From positions 49,352,001-49,416,000 of the forward strand of contig JBITNC010000001.1 in the NCBI GenBank assembly GCA_050084985.1: DNA of 64,000 nt, given 5' to 3'. The stretch is from Nageia nagi (taxonomy: Eukaryota; Pinophyta). A program made the translations under genes and the position numbers. The notes under the pieces were generated by a model that did no database searches, had not been told where the DNA came from, and saw nothing but the letters and a program-made list of their open reading frames with translations. Of this stretch, positions 34,769 to 45,900 are shown one piece after another. Each line of letters opens with the position of its first letter. The first letter of the stretch is position 1.

Positions 34769-34815
34769 GGAGCGCCCGCGCTCCATATCCGTTAAAAAAG
34801 GACTGCCCGCGTTCC
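34769..34815 (+). repeat. GC-rich palindromic motifs after pol (two copies)
   Basis: GGAGCGCCCGCGCTCC (34,769-34,784) and GGACTGCCCGCGTTCC (34,800-34,815), spaced 15 bp apart like the pairs elsewhere. Confidence 0.75.
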
Positions 34816-34937
34816 TTTACCTAGAAAATCAGCTTATCCAAGTATCATGGGTACATCACAGGTGTTTGATCAACGTTATATCCAGGAGAATATTGCTTTG
34901 AGTTTTGTGTTTGCAGACCTGAATAATCAGCTTATTA

Positions 34938-35570
34938 TGCTTGTAAGTGGAGTTCCAGCTCCCATTGTCAGCTTATCATGTGCCTATGAGTGGAGTCCAG
35001 CTCCCATAGTCAGCTTATCATGTGCTTATGAGTGGAGTTCCAGCTCCCGTGGTCAGATTATCATGCTTGTGAGTGGAGTCCCAGCTCCCGTGATCAGCTT
35101 ATTGTGTCTATGAGTGGAGTTCAGCTCCCATAGTCAGCTTATCATGTGGCTATGAATGGAATCTCAGCTCCCGTGATCAGCTTATTGTGTCTATGAGTGG
35201 AGTTCAGCTCCCATAGTCAGCTTATCATGTGCCTATGAGTGGAGTCCAGCTCCCATAGTCAGCTTATCATGTGCTTATGAGTGGAGTTCCAGCTCCCGTG
35301 GTCAGATTATCATGCTTGTGAGTGGAGTCCCAGCTCCCGTGATCAACTTGTTGTGTATATGAGTGGAGTCCAGCTCCCATAGTCAGCTTATCATGTGCCT
35401 ATGAGTGGAGTCCAGCTCCCATAGTCAGCTTATCGTGTGCCTATGAGTGGAGTCCCAACTCCCGTGATCAGCTTATCGTGCTTATGAGTGGAGTCTCAGC
35501 TCCTGTGATCAGCTTATCGTGCTTATGAGTGGAGTTCCAGCTCCCATTATCAGTTTATCATGCCTCTTGG
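34938..35570 (+). repeat. Tandem array A, about 41-bp unit, about 16 copies
   Basis: Unit: GAGTGGAGTCCAGCTCCCAT then AGTCAGCTTATCATGTGCCTAT, with variants. Higher-order similarity is visible between 34,989-35,110 and 35,237-35,350. Confidence 0.92.
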
Positions 35571-35596
35571 TGGAGTGTCAGCTTCATCAGTTTATC

Positions 35597-36165
35597 ACTT
35601 GTTTTGCGGAGTTCGGTTCTTATGCAACTGCAGTATACTTCTTTGTACGAAGGCTCAGTTGTGTGGAACTTAGCTCTCCCCCATCAGCTTATCACTTGTT
35701 TTGCGGAGTTCAGTTCTTATGCAACTGTAGTATACTTCTTTGTGCGAAGGCTCAGTTGTGTGGAACTTAGCTCTCCCCCATCAGCTTATCACTTGTTTTG
35801 CGGAGTTCGATTCTTATGCAACTGCAGTATACTTCTTTGTGCGAAGGCTCAGTTGTGTGGAACTTAGCTCTCCCCCATCAGCTTATCACTTGTTTTGCGG
35901 AGTTTGGTTCTTATGCAACTGCAGTATACTTCTTTGTGTGAAGGCTCAGTTGTGTGGAACTTAGCTCTCACATATCAGCTTATCATTGTTTTGCGGAGTT
36001 CGGTTCTTATGCAGCTGGAGTACACCTCTCGGTGCGAAGGCTCAGTTGTGTGGAACTTAGCTCTCACATATCAGCTTATCATTGTTTTGCGGAGTTCGGT
36101 TCTTATGCAACTGGAGTACATCTCTTGGTGCGAAGGCTCAGTTGTGTGGAACTTAGCTCTCCCCT
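35597..36165 (+). repeat. Tandem array B, 97-bp unit, about 5.8 copies
   Basis: GCGGAGTTCGGTTCTTATGC recurs at 35,606, 35,703, 35,800, 35,897, 35,993 and 36,089, spacings 97, 97, 97, 96 and 96. Units also share AGTTGTGTGGAACTTAGCTC. Confidence 0.95.
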
Positions 36166-36174
36166 GTGCGTGGT

Positions 36175-36432
36175 TATGGTTATCATGTGTTGTCATGTGT
36201 TATCATGTCTTGTCTTGTGAGGTGATTATGTGTGTTATCATGTCTTGTCTTGTGAGTTGGTCATGTGTGTTGTCATGTGTTATCATGTCTTGTCTTGTGA
36301 AGTTGGTCATGTGTGTTGTCATGTGTTGTCATGTTTGGTCTTGTGATGTGGTCTTGTCAAGTTGTCGTCCGGTCGACATGTGTGGTCAAGTTGTCTATCC
36401 TGTCATTGTCATGTGTGTTGTCAAGTTTGTTG
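36175..36432 (+). repeat. Tandem array C, TCATGTGTTG/TCATGTCTTG repeats
   Basis: Short irregular repeats of TCATGTSTTGTC with a larger unit of about 50-60 bp ending CTTGTGAGGTG or CTTGTGAAGTTG. Confidence 0.8.
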
Positions 36433-36700
36433 TCTTGGGTCATCAGCATCGCAGCAAGATTATCAGGTTATCAGACATATCAGGCTATCACTTCCTACAG
36501 CAAAACGCAAGGGGCAAGCATGCCCAAGGTAATATCAAAAGGGAGTTTTCTCAACCTATATCAAGCTTTATCATGATGTTGTTTAAGTTTAGAATGGTTA
36601 ATGTTTATAATTGCTTATCAAAATTGTTTGCTATGATATTGTGTTTTTACTTTGAATGCAAAATCTCAAGTCACCTCATGTTTCTTTCGATTTCACATCC

Positions 36701-36713
36701 AAAGTGGGGCATC
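36701..36713 (+). other. Polypurine tract of the Tat element
   Basis: AAAGTGGGGCATC directly precedes the 3' LTR, the usual form in plant gypsy elements. Confidence 0.85.
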
Positions 36714-37611
36714 TGTTAACACATAAAAATGATTTTATGCTTTTAAATCAATAAATTAATGAAATATGCTTAGCCTAACTATATGTCTTGAATGGATTAA
36801 AGTGATAATATCAATGTTTGGCTTGAATATGAATATTGCATGGGTTATCTTGAATATTACATGGTTTATCTTGAATATTGCATGGGTTATCTTGAATATT
36901 GCATGGTTTATCTTGAGTATTGCATGAATTATCTTGTTTATTGATGTGTTTATCTTAAATCTTGTGAATTAACCTTATTTATGTGGATGCACGCCGACCT
37001 ATGGGCGGTATTATCTATTATCTATATAAATGAGGGATCTAATAGTAAGTCCACAATAACAAGGATACACATGATCCCGCATATGGTCTTGTAAGTGGCT
37101 ACCCCTTAAGGTATCTCTTGGTGCCGCCTACAAGGCTGTGGTTTGTGTGCTTCCTTACGCGAGCTCTCCTGACATCTGCGATCAAGTCTGATATTATACT
37201 GCTATCTGAGATATCTATACTGAAGATCTGGACCTAACTGAGAGGTCAAAGCTATCAAAACAAAGGCCGCCGGCGCTCCTTCGTGAACGGAAGAACACCG
37301 TCGGCGCTGTTATATCACTGAAACGGACCGCCCGCGGTCCTCTTTTGGCATCCTTGCAGGTCACGACGCTGTTGGAAAGGTAGCTCATCATCAGTATATC
37401 GCCAATATCTGCATCTTTTGTTGTCAGGTACGTTCCGTGATGGTAAGTACACAAATCACAGTCTTGGTTGGTACAATTACACTTCTGAATTGGTTATGTT
37501 GTTTATTGTTATCTAGAATAAATCGCTATCCGTAGCTTAAATACAGATAATATTGAGTTTGTAGATACTTGCCTGTTTATTTATTTGCACGCTCAATTTT
37601 ATTTGTAAACA
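36714..37611 (+). repeat. 3' LTR of the Tat element
   Basis: 898 bp, about 99% identical to the 5' LTR, with the TATA box at 37,023-37,032. Several of the differences fall in the CpG-rich palindromes, consistent with deamination. Confidence 0.95.
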
Positions 37612-37616
37612 CATCC
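37612..37616. repeat. Target-site duplication CATCC, right
   Basis: Directly follows the 3' LTR; identical to 27,815-27,819. Confidence 0.92.
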
Positions 37617-38092
37617 CAAGCCAAGTCTATTCCAATGTTGTGGTCAACAAGTCAACCATGCCAACGTTGGGGTCAACAAGTCAACCATGCCAATGTGGGG
37701 CTCATATTGACCCCAATATGCTAATGTGGGGTCCCATGGGCCTAGTGTGTCAACGTGGGGGTCATAAAGGTCCTCAAGGCTGATGTGGGGTCTAGGTGGC
37801 CTCATAAGCCAGCGTGGGGTATGTGGGACCCTCCCAACACTACTATGCTTCTCCATGTACTCTGGCTTATGCAAGACTAATACCTATCTAGGGATTCCCA
37901 CAATCCGGGATAACCAATTACAAATTAACACAACACTACTCAAGGGGAGACGTCCCATTACTAGGCTCACAATGGGGTCCACAGACCATAAGCTTCTGCT
38001 TGAGTTACACATGTACAACATGACAATGAACAAACTATAGATTACAAAGTGACCATGACACAATTTGTCAATGGTCCAAATGGGACGTCACA
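37612..38092 (-). repeat. LTR of the TGTGAYGTCCC family, copy 2, right part
   Basis: On the minus strand it begins TGTGACGTCCCATTTGGACC at 38,092. It contains irregular repeats of CAACGTGGGGTC at 37,650-37,815. Together with 27,155-27,819 it makes an LTR of about 1.14 kb. Confidence 0.6.
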
Positions 38093-39171
38093 GTGTTACC
38101 CTTTGACGTTTGTGTGTTTGTTCAAGCTTATTACTAAATTGCTTCTACCACCCTTTAAGTTGTCCACACTTGATATGTCACTGCAGACCACTTAGGATCT
38201 GCATCAGCAAATACATAATCTTTCTATGTATCAGAGAGTCAAACAGGTTTTGGTTGCAAATTATCCATTAAAGTAAATAGGAATGTCTAAAAGAAATCCA
38301 AAAGGCTTCAACAAAGACATGATGCACAAGAAAGTCTGATTGTAAAGAAACATTATATATAATTGCGAAAGATGCAGAAAGTATAATACTGGAGTTTTTT
38401 CATTACTTATGTAAGTCCATAAATTTAAGAGAAGGCCTTTTCCTTCTTACAAGCCACAACAATAACATCACATTAACTTGGACATCTTCCAAGGTCAGGC
38501 CAAGATTGGTCCTCATCACTAAGGTAAGGTATTCTTATCATTGAATTATCATTATAAACATCCTACTACTACTTGAGTAAAATTCACAAATACGTCCTCA
38601 AGCTAAATGATGATAAAGGGACATCCAGCTGCATTTTCATGATTTGAAATAAACTTTCACTTATGTGCAACACCCATTGATAATTGGCATTTTTAATTTT
38701 AATCCCTATGTAAATATAAACTCAAATATCTAGGGTGAAAACCACATCAACAGCTAAGATTCTAAGTTTTAGATGATTAAGCATCAAATGGATAGGAAGA
38801 TTTGGTGAAATTCCTATGGAGTTTTTGTAGTCAATAATAAAAATAATAATCATGCAAGAAAAACCATGTGAAATATTCTGGCAAATATGTATCCAGGTTG
38901 AGAGTCCATGGTTGTATCTTAGAAATTCTTCCATTATTCAACAAACCAATGAAGTTTGTTGGACAAGAAAAGTTACTAACGTTAGAATTAACATTTATTG
39001 CTAAGCCACCAAGCCTGTACTTCAAACAAAGATTAAAAAAATAATAAGTAAACCCAAAGGATGAATAGAGAGAAAATTAACTGTACATAGCTGAAGAAAA
39101 ACGAAGTTAACTAACTATACAGTCAAATCAGGAAAAAGCTTTAGAAAGACAAATGTAGTACTTTGTCACAC
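38093..39171 (-). other. Host intron of the UBP12-like gene, unique-looking sequence
   Basis: AT-rich, no transposon hallmark. I searched it by eye for the missing linker exon (RLKKEQ-like) and did not find it. Confidence 0.45.
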
Positions 39172-39315
39172 CTTTAAATGTTCTGCAATGTCTGTATCTT
39201 CTATTTTGCACATTATCATATCTTTGTCACTGTCCCTAACATAAACAAGCATATAGGCATTTGAATTTGGCAAGCGCTTAGTGGGATAACCATCACCAAG
39301 GTTTTTCTGAGGTAT
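39172..39315 (-). CDS. UBP12-like exon b (end of catalytic domain)
   Basis: The acceptor is CTTGCAG before 39,315 and the donor is GTGTGA at 39,171. It has 48 codons, phase 0 at both ends. The NSNAYMLVYVRDSDKDMIM block is the hallmark end of the plant UBP12/13 USP domain (SNAYMLVYIRESDKDKI), followed by DTDIAEHLK. The next exon found is 29.8 kb away. Confidence 0.85.
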
Positions 39316-39455
39316 CTGCAAGGATACGAGCTATAAGAGTAAACTTCAAATAAAAAACATTAATCCAAACAAAAAAAGAAAGAAGGAAGAATCAATATGA
39401 ACTACAAAGGTACTTGCAAGAAGGAAGAATCAATATGAACTACAAAGGTACTTAC

Positions 39456-39531
39456 TTCCACCTCTACTGGATGCTCTTCTAAGACTGTCTTCAAGCTTTC
39501 CTTACTTACACAGTCATCATTAAACTTATAC
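39456..39531 (-). CDS. UBP12-like exon a (YKF segment of USP domain)
   Basis: The acceptor is TCTACAG before 39,531 and the donor is GTAAGT at 39,455. One base completes the codon of the previous exon (phase 2), followed by 25 codons: YKFNDDCVSKESLKTVLEE then HPVEVE. This corresponds to YKFDDERVTKED in UBP12, just after the catalytic His region (HSGGVHGGHYY), which is not in the window. The exon ends in phase 0. Confidence 0.8.
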
Positions 39532-39720
39532 CTGTAGAGCCAGAAATTTATTCAATTGACTTATATTATTTCAATTAATAAGAAATTTTGATTCTTGCAG
39601 ATATGTTAAAATTGCTTCCAAAAAATCACATTAAAGCAAAAGTTGATGTGCTACTAAACAACACTACGTAGAATAACAACATTTTATTTCCATAATTATT
39701 ACTGCAGAAAGCTCTTACTA
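39532..39720 (-). other. Host intron upstream of exon a
   Basis: It contains the branch and acceptor region for exon a, then is interrupted near 39,720 by giant-LTR sequence. The rest of this intron runs beyond the window (more than 24 kb). Confidence 0.5.
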
Positions 39721-40745
39721 TTCAAAGTTTTGGCCTATTTTTGGGTTTTTCAGAAGCTGTGGATTTTCGAGAATTTTGAAGTTCGTCGAAAATGAGAAAC
39801 AAGTACATGAGGTGTTGGTAAATAAATCTAGGAGGCTTGTGAACAAGTCTCAGAAAAATATCGAGTTTTCGATGTTCGAATTAACTTGCTGTTTTTTTAG
39901 CCCATGTATTTGTTTTTTGACAGGTTTTGGCAGCTTTGAAGCTTGGAAAGATGGGGATGTAAAGTGGGTTTTCAAGCTTCATTCGGGGAAAGTGAATGAT
40001 GGAGGCTGCTCTCCTATATAAGTTCTATCACTTTGGTATTCACTTCGAAGTTTGGATCTTTCATAATTTGAGACTTTTTAAGCCTTGAACAAGCATTTAT
40101 TCTGTTTTTTCACGTTTTTTTGAAAAGCTTGAAAATGGCCAAAAGATAGGCGGGGTCCAAAATTTGGAAAAATTTTAAAAAGCAGATTTGACCTAATGGG
40201 TGAATAGAGGATGAGATTCTAAGATTCTTGAGAAATTTTGAAAAGGTTTGGACTTATTTTGGATCTTGTGAGCAAATTTCAAGTTTTGAGCAAGTTTGTG
40301 AGGTTTTGTGAGGATTATGCTCAAAAATGGATGCATGGAGGCTCAAGGAGAGTGTTGTGGAGCAAATGAGAGGCATAGGGGGTATTTATAGGGTTTTGTG
40401 CCTTTTGCATGCTCCTTAGTGGGTTTTTGACCTAAAAAGTGCTCTAGGGGTGCATTTCCCATGTTTCTTAACGTTTTGGAGCCTTGAAACACTCCATAGA
40501 CTTGAAAATCAATGCTAGCTTTTGGAGGCATTTCTCTTGGTCAAAATTGACAAATTCGAATTTTAAATGTTCTTATTTCTCCTTTTCCACCCAATCAAGT
40601 GCAAAAAATCAAATTTTGGTGGGTTTTGGGGTTTTCTCCTTGCATCTGGGTGCCATTTTTCATTTTTTTGAAGTTTCCAATGGCTTGCAAACTTGCCCTG
40701 ACTTTTTGGGGTATTTCTAGTGCTCCAATGGTGCACATTTCTCAG
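39721..40745 (-). repeat. Giant LTR T4-left (minus orientation, truncated in U3)
   Basis: It is the inverted copy of 41,900-42,850. Bases 39,841-39,853 pair with 42,718-42,730 and 40,001-40,020 with 42,551-42,570, the same symmetry centre. TATA box (TATAAATAC, minus) near 40,382. Only about one 183-bp unit remains before the orientation switches. Confidence 0.75.
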
Positions 40746-40809
40746 AGACAAATGCAAATGGTATCGAAATTCGAGTCTAAAAGCATATTCGAAGAGATAA
40801 GGTGAATTG

Positions 40810-42870
40810 TATCATAGTTAGGACCCAAAATTTTCAATTTTGACCAAGTCTAAGGCACTCAGAGACTACGTGTAGTTTTTCAAGTCTTCGGGAAATCCAT
40901 CGAGATGCATTTTGGCGCCTAGATAGTAGAGGAAAAGTAGAAATGCATCAAAAATGAAATCTAAATGCATGAATGAGTGGAGATGATGGTTTTAAAGCAC
41001 ATTAAGTCTCGAAAGTTTTTATTTTGATCAAGTAAAGACCCCCAGAATGGTAGGCACATGTTTCCAAATCCATCCATTGGCATTAAAAATGATGGCTAGA
41101 ATGATAAGATGGAATGTTTTTTGATCAAAAATCAAGTTTAAGTGCTTGGGACCAAGAAAAACATGATTGTAAATACATTTAGGTCTCAAAATTTTTGATT
41201 TTGAGCACTCTAAAGGCTAGACGTAGGTTTTCAGAGCTATGGAAATCTAATGGGATGAAAAATGGGACCTAGAATAAAAAAATTTGATAAATTTTGGTCA
41301 AAACTCAAGTTTAAGGGGTCCATTGGGTGTAAAATGTGATTTCTAGCACATTTAAGTCTTGAAGATTTCAAATTTGGGTAAGTTTTGACCCTCTAAAGGG
41401 CAAGCACAGTTTTCCATAATTTTCTAAATCCAATGGGCTGAAAATCAGCGCCTAACTTGGAGGGATAAGTGAAAAATGTATCAAAAATCCATTCCAAAGT
41501 GTTCATTGGGTCAAAAACACCATTTTGAACACATTTAGGTCTTGGAAAAAGTGAAATTGAGCAAGTTTTGGGCACCTAAAGGGAAGGTACAATTTTTCAT
41601 GCATTGGAAATCCAATGAGATGAAATCTAGTGCCTAGGATGAAGAATTTTGCAAATTTTACTCAAAATTCAAGTCTAAAGGGTCAATTGCAAGGAAAACA
41701 TGATTTCTACCACATTTAAGCTTGCATTTTTTCGATTTTGAGAAAGAGAAGTGGCCCAAAATCCTAGACGTTGGTATGCTAATTTTTGTAATTCCATAGG
41801 GATGAAAAATGGCGCCTAGCATGAAAAAGAATGAAAATTTTGTAAAAAAATTAAAATTTTTCACATGGTTGCATGGAAAAGGGCATTCTAAGCATGTTTA
41901 GGTCAGCAAATTTTCGAATTTGAGCACTAAAAATGCCCCAAAAAGTCAGGCACAAGTTTGCAAGCAGTTGGAAACTTCAAAAAAATGAAAAATGGCACCT
42001 AAATGCAAGGAGAAAGCCCCAAAACCCACCAAAATTCGATTTTTTTGCACTTGATTGGGTGGAGAAAGAGAAAATAAGGACATTTAAACTTTGAATTTGT
42101 CAATTTTGACCAACGGAGGTGCCTCTAAAAGAAAAGCGCTGGTTTTCAAATCTATGGAGTGTTTCAAGGCTCCAAAACATTAAGAAACATGCGAAATTTA
42201 CCCCTAGAGTACTTTTTAGGTCAAAAACCCACTAAGGAGCATGCAAAAGGCACAAAAACCCTATAAATACCCCCTATGCCTCTCATTTGCTCCACAACAC
42301 TCTCCTTGAGCCTCCATGCATCCATTTTTGAGCAAAATCCTCACAAAACCTCACAAACTTGCTCAAAAATGAATTTAAAAAGTGAATTTGACCTAAATTT
42401 TTTCCAAATTTCGAACCCTGCCTATCTTTTGGCCATTTTCAAGCTTTTCAAAAAAACGTGAAAAACACAAAAAATGCTTTTTCAAGGCTTAAAAAGTCCC
42501 AAATTATGAAAAATCCAAACTTTGAAGTGAATACCAAAGTGATAGACCTTATATAGGAGAGCAACCTCCATCATTCATTTTCCCCGAATGAAGCTTGAAA
42601 ACCCACTCTACATCCCCCTCTTTCCAAGCTTCGAAGCTGCCAAAACCTATCAAAAAACGAATACATGGGCTAAAAAAAAGCAAGTTAATTTGAACATTGA
42701 AAACTCAATATTTTTCTCTGAGACTTGTTCACAAGCCTCCTAGATTTATTTACCAACACCCCATGTACTTGTTTCCCACTTCCGACGAACTTCAAAATTC
42801 TCGAAAATCCACACAGCTTCTGAAAAACCCAAATATAGGACAAAAATTTGACTCTCTTTTTCACTCCAAA
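40810..42870 (+). repeat. Giant LTR T4-right (plus orientation) with 183-bp array
   Basis: Landmark GCGCCTAG-like blocks at about 40,917, 41,094, 41,264, 41,448, 41,632, 41,814 and 41,996 (spacings 170-184 bp) form the U3 array, in the orientation opposite to T4-left. TATA box (CTATAAATA) near 42,262, then about 600 bp of R-U5. ORF X begins 52 bp further on, so this may be the 5' LTR of the ORF X element. The exact LTR end and a primer site were not found. Confidence 0.65.
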
Positions 42871-42921
42871 GATACCCAGTATCACCCCTAACACCTTGTT
42901 GTGTTCCATAGGGCATAAACA

Positions 42922-45900
42922 ATGAGTATTGCTAAGAAAAACAAGGAGCTCCAAATGGAGAGACTCATGAACATCAACGTGATTGCCCTGGAAAAAGGAG
43001 GGAGGACTGCTTTCTGTGCGGCCACATTAGTAGACGGCCTTTGTCAGATCAAAGAAATAGACTGGGCATCCACTGACCCCATCAAGTCATTAGAGAAGAT
43101 GGCCAAGATCCCATATGAACAGTTGCTCAACGACACCGCTCCATTCCTAGAATTGTGCCTTGAAGTAGCTAGATACCACAACAAGAAAGATAGGATCCTC
43201 AACGACAATGAAGGCACCAAGATATTAGACTTCACGATGGAAGGAATAGAGAGTGCTTTACTTGGAGCAATGAGGGAATCATATTCAGTATGATGGACTC
43301 CGTCAAATTCTTTAACAACCTGACAAAGCTAGGGAACTTAATAAGAGATTGGTTGGTTGACGAGTGCAAAGACTACAAGGCAAAGGCCTTAAGCCAACCA
43401 AGGAGGATAGACTTCTATCATATAGTCTCTACCATTATCAGCATGTTGTGCAGAATTATAGGGCAAGAGAATGACCAATAATTCAGAAAGGAATTCATGG
43501 GCTTCATATATGAGATTAGCCGAAGCAAAGAAATTAGATGGAACAAGGTGATCAGTAATTGCATGGCCCAATAGTTGTCCCAGGTCGTAGAGACCAAAAG
43601 ATTCTACATGAGCTCTTACTTGGTATTTCTGTTCCTACATGGCAAGAATAGAAAATCTGCCATAGTAGATACCAAGTACTTATTTGACCCAGAAATACCA
43701 ATATGGTGGAGCTACCCTAGATTTCAGCTAGAAAGATGGAGGGATGAATTCAAAATGATGAATGATGGATTCGAGTGCTAAATATACAAAGAAATAAAGG
43801 GAACCATCAATATGACCAGAATATTAGAGGCGGCAATCCAAGCTCTTCAAGGACATGCAAATTTCTATCTCGAAGAAATGGATGCCACATACATCAAGGT
43901 CTACGGGTCAATTGAGCCATCTTATAGACTTCCTTGTTACGCAAGTGGTTGATTCATATTGATGGAACTTTGCAGACACTTGTCATACTTGCATGAGAAA
44001 GTTTGGTTTAAGAAAGGTGCCACCACTTGTAAATTACCCATCCGAATAGGGGAGTACGAATGCACGTTTTGGAGACAAGTTAAAACAATGAAGACGGAGT
44101 TGGCATACTACAGCTTCACAATAGAACAGGCGGTAGAGTACTATGACCCTGAAGGTGTAATTGATGCATTTTTCAAGAAAACCTGGCAAACCGATTACCC
44201 CTGCAAGTCCCTAGGAAAGCTCGAAAGATACAAAAATGTAAATGATACAGAGCAAATCAGCAAAATAAATAGGGATTTGGCAGCAGAAGAGAAGCTTTTG
44301 CAAACAGTAACCAAGAAGAAGAAGAAGAAGAGAGGTTTGCAAGAGGAGAACCCAGTAGCCAAGATACATCCTTCGATAATTCTTAAAGGGAATCCCCCGA
44401 TTCCATACGTACCTCCATCAATCTCACCTTCCATGAGGTTGACATAAGCACAATCTGGTCAATATGCTACACTCATTGTTCAACTAGGGCAAACTATTGA
44501 TCAGACCATACAAGGATTATCATAAGAGATGAAGAGAACTAAAGAGACTGGTAGCACTTCACACCCATACAAACGCTTGAAGAAGCTGGTGGAAGTCTCT
44601 CCCAAAGGTCCATCCCGAGATGGACAATTATATTATTTTGGCCCTAGTTCTCCTTCTTCTCCTCCTTCCAGTGATAGCGAGGATGAATATGAGATTGAAG
44701 AAGGAGACCTCTTAAGAGAGCCCTTAGAAGACGGCTAGATATCAGAAATACCTTATATCTCAGACAATGAATTAGATTCATCACTCAAAGAGATATTGAC
44801 TATAGATCCTCTTACCGTGGAAGAACCTATACAAGCTACAAAACCTACCTCTACATGGGCTTCCACACCACGACCCCAAAGAAGACACCTCCACCAACTG
44901 CTCCAAGAAGGACCTCAGCATCCAAGGGAATAGCTTCCTCATCAGGAGGAGATGAAGGAAATGAAGAGGATAAAGGTGAGAACGAAGACCAGAGGAAAAT
45001 GAGGAGAGAGGGTGAACATCAAGGGAATCCTGAGAGATAAGTGGCCACTGTTGCTAATCCTAAACCAAGTTACAATTTCGACATGAAGATGCTCCTAAAC
45101 AATTTGAGAGCATACCACCCATTTGAAGCTCGTGCCAACATTGAAACCGATCAAGATTCAGATACTGAACTTGAACATATAGCCACTTACATCTCGATGA
45201 AGGATAATTCCATCATCACTGATACGGTTGCTGGAGGAAGGCAAAGAAATGCCAGTGGGAAATTTGCATTAGTGGTGGAAACAAGAGAAGAGTCATGCAA
45301 GAAGATAGGCACTCTGGATAGGCAACATGCAATTGTCACCAATGTTGCGGCACTGACAGAGGAGAACACATCACAGAAGGTAGAGCTCAGGGAGCTGAAA
45401 AGAGAATTGGCCGAGAAGAAGAAGTTGACCGTTGATATCCAAGCTACTAACCAGACAGTTGAAGACATCAAAAGCAGATTTCCTTGAATACTAGGATTCA
45501 AGCAGTCAAAGAAGAGTGGATTAAAAAAACCAAAGAAGCCATTCAGGAGTTATTCCTAAGAACAACTAATTTCTTTATCGAGGAGAGTGGATCGTTTGTC
45601 GCACAAGGCAGGATCCATGAATTGATTGCCAGGTGGGGCAATAGTTATCAAGTGATGCATGATCTAAGAAGGAAGACTACTAGCATGCCAATACTACTAG
45701 AATATTGTCATCAATTCTTTTACCAATATGATTGACTATTCTACGCTATTTCAAAGTGTTAGGATTTCATCCAAATCTAGACAAATTTCAAGGAGGACAT
45801 GAAGAGAGAGCTAGCAGAGTACTAGTTTGATCTGAAGTTGATCGAAGAAGATGGATGCATCAGGGACTACGCCACGGTGATAAATGAGGTCCAGATGATG

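Larger units (their letters stand above)
34657..36700 (+). other. 3' UTR of the Tat element, largely tandem repeats
   Basis: No gene. It contains two GC palindromes (34,769-34,815), then three successive unrelated tandem arrays listed separately. Long open frames across the arrays are repeat artefacts. Confidence 0.85.
27820..37611 (+). mobile_element. Complete Ty3/gypsy retrotransposon, Tat lineage, 9,792 bp
   Basis: Two 898-bp LTRs (TG...CA), a primer site, gag-protease, RT with degenerate RNase H, a second archaeal-type RNase H, integrase, a 2-kb 3' UTR of tandem repeats and a polypurine tract lie in that order. The 5-bp duplication CATCC flanks it exactly. The second RNase H downstream of RT-RH is diagnostic of the Tat lineage. 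I count nine differences between the LTRs (about 1%), mostly transitions, so it is the youngest full element here. Stops at 28,971, 29,244 and 32,598 and frame changes near 31,120, 31,985 and 32,705 disable it. It is inserted inside an older LTR. Confidence 0.95.
6862..39531 (-). other. Gene span: UBP12/UBP13-like ubiquitin C-terminal hydrolase (USP7 type), partial
   Basis: Ten exons with GT/AG borders and compatible phases, read right to left, encode a protein collinear with plant UBP12/UBP13. First comes the end of the catalytic USP domain (SNAYMLVYVRDSDKD), then a helical linker, then USP7-type ubiquitin-like modules (NIGKNVYFDLVDFRKVESI, FWVWNIRINYTCRPDKPLT, AQLRLFLEER, DEDILLFLKIYIPEKEE, RYVGKQFVKLASRPVDDL). 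In Arabidopsis these enzymes remove ubiquitin from regulators of flowering, clock and root growth. The catalytic Cys and His exons would lie beyond 64 kb and the C-terminus below 6.8 kb. No stop interrupts the exons, which suggests a working gene or a recent pseudogene. The sequence diverges clearly from canonical UBP12, so a paralogue is likely. The RLKKEQEEKED-like segment expected after the SNAYMLVY exon was not found. Confidence 0.75.

Noticed and set aside
34938-35570. Regularly spaced repeats that could suggest a CRISPR array
   Set aside because: The repeats are contiguous tandem units with no unique spacers, inside a plant retrotransposon 3' UTR.
35519-36719. Long plus-strand open frames of 83-274 codons over the tandem arrays
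   Set aside because: They arise because the 97-bp and 41-bp repeats lack stops in some frames. They overlap in several frames and have no domain similarity.
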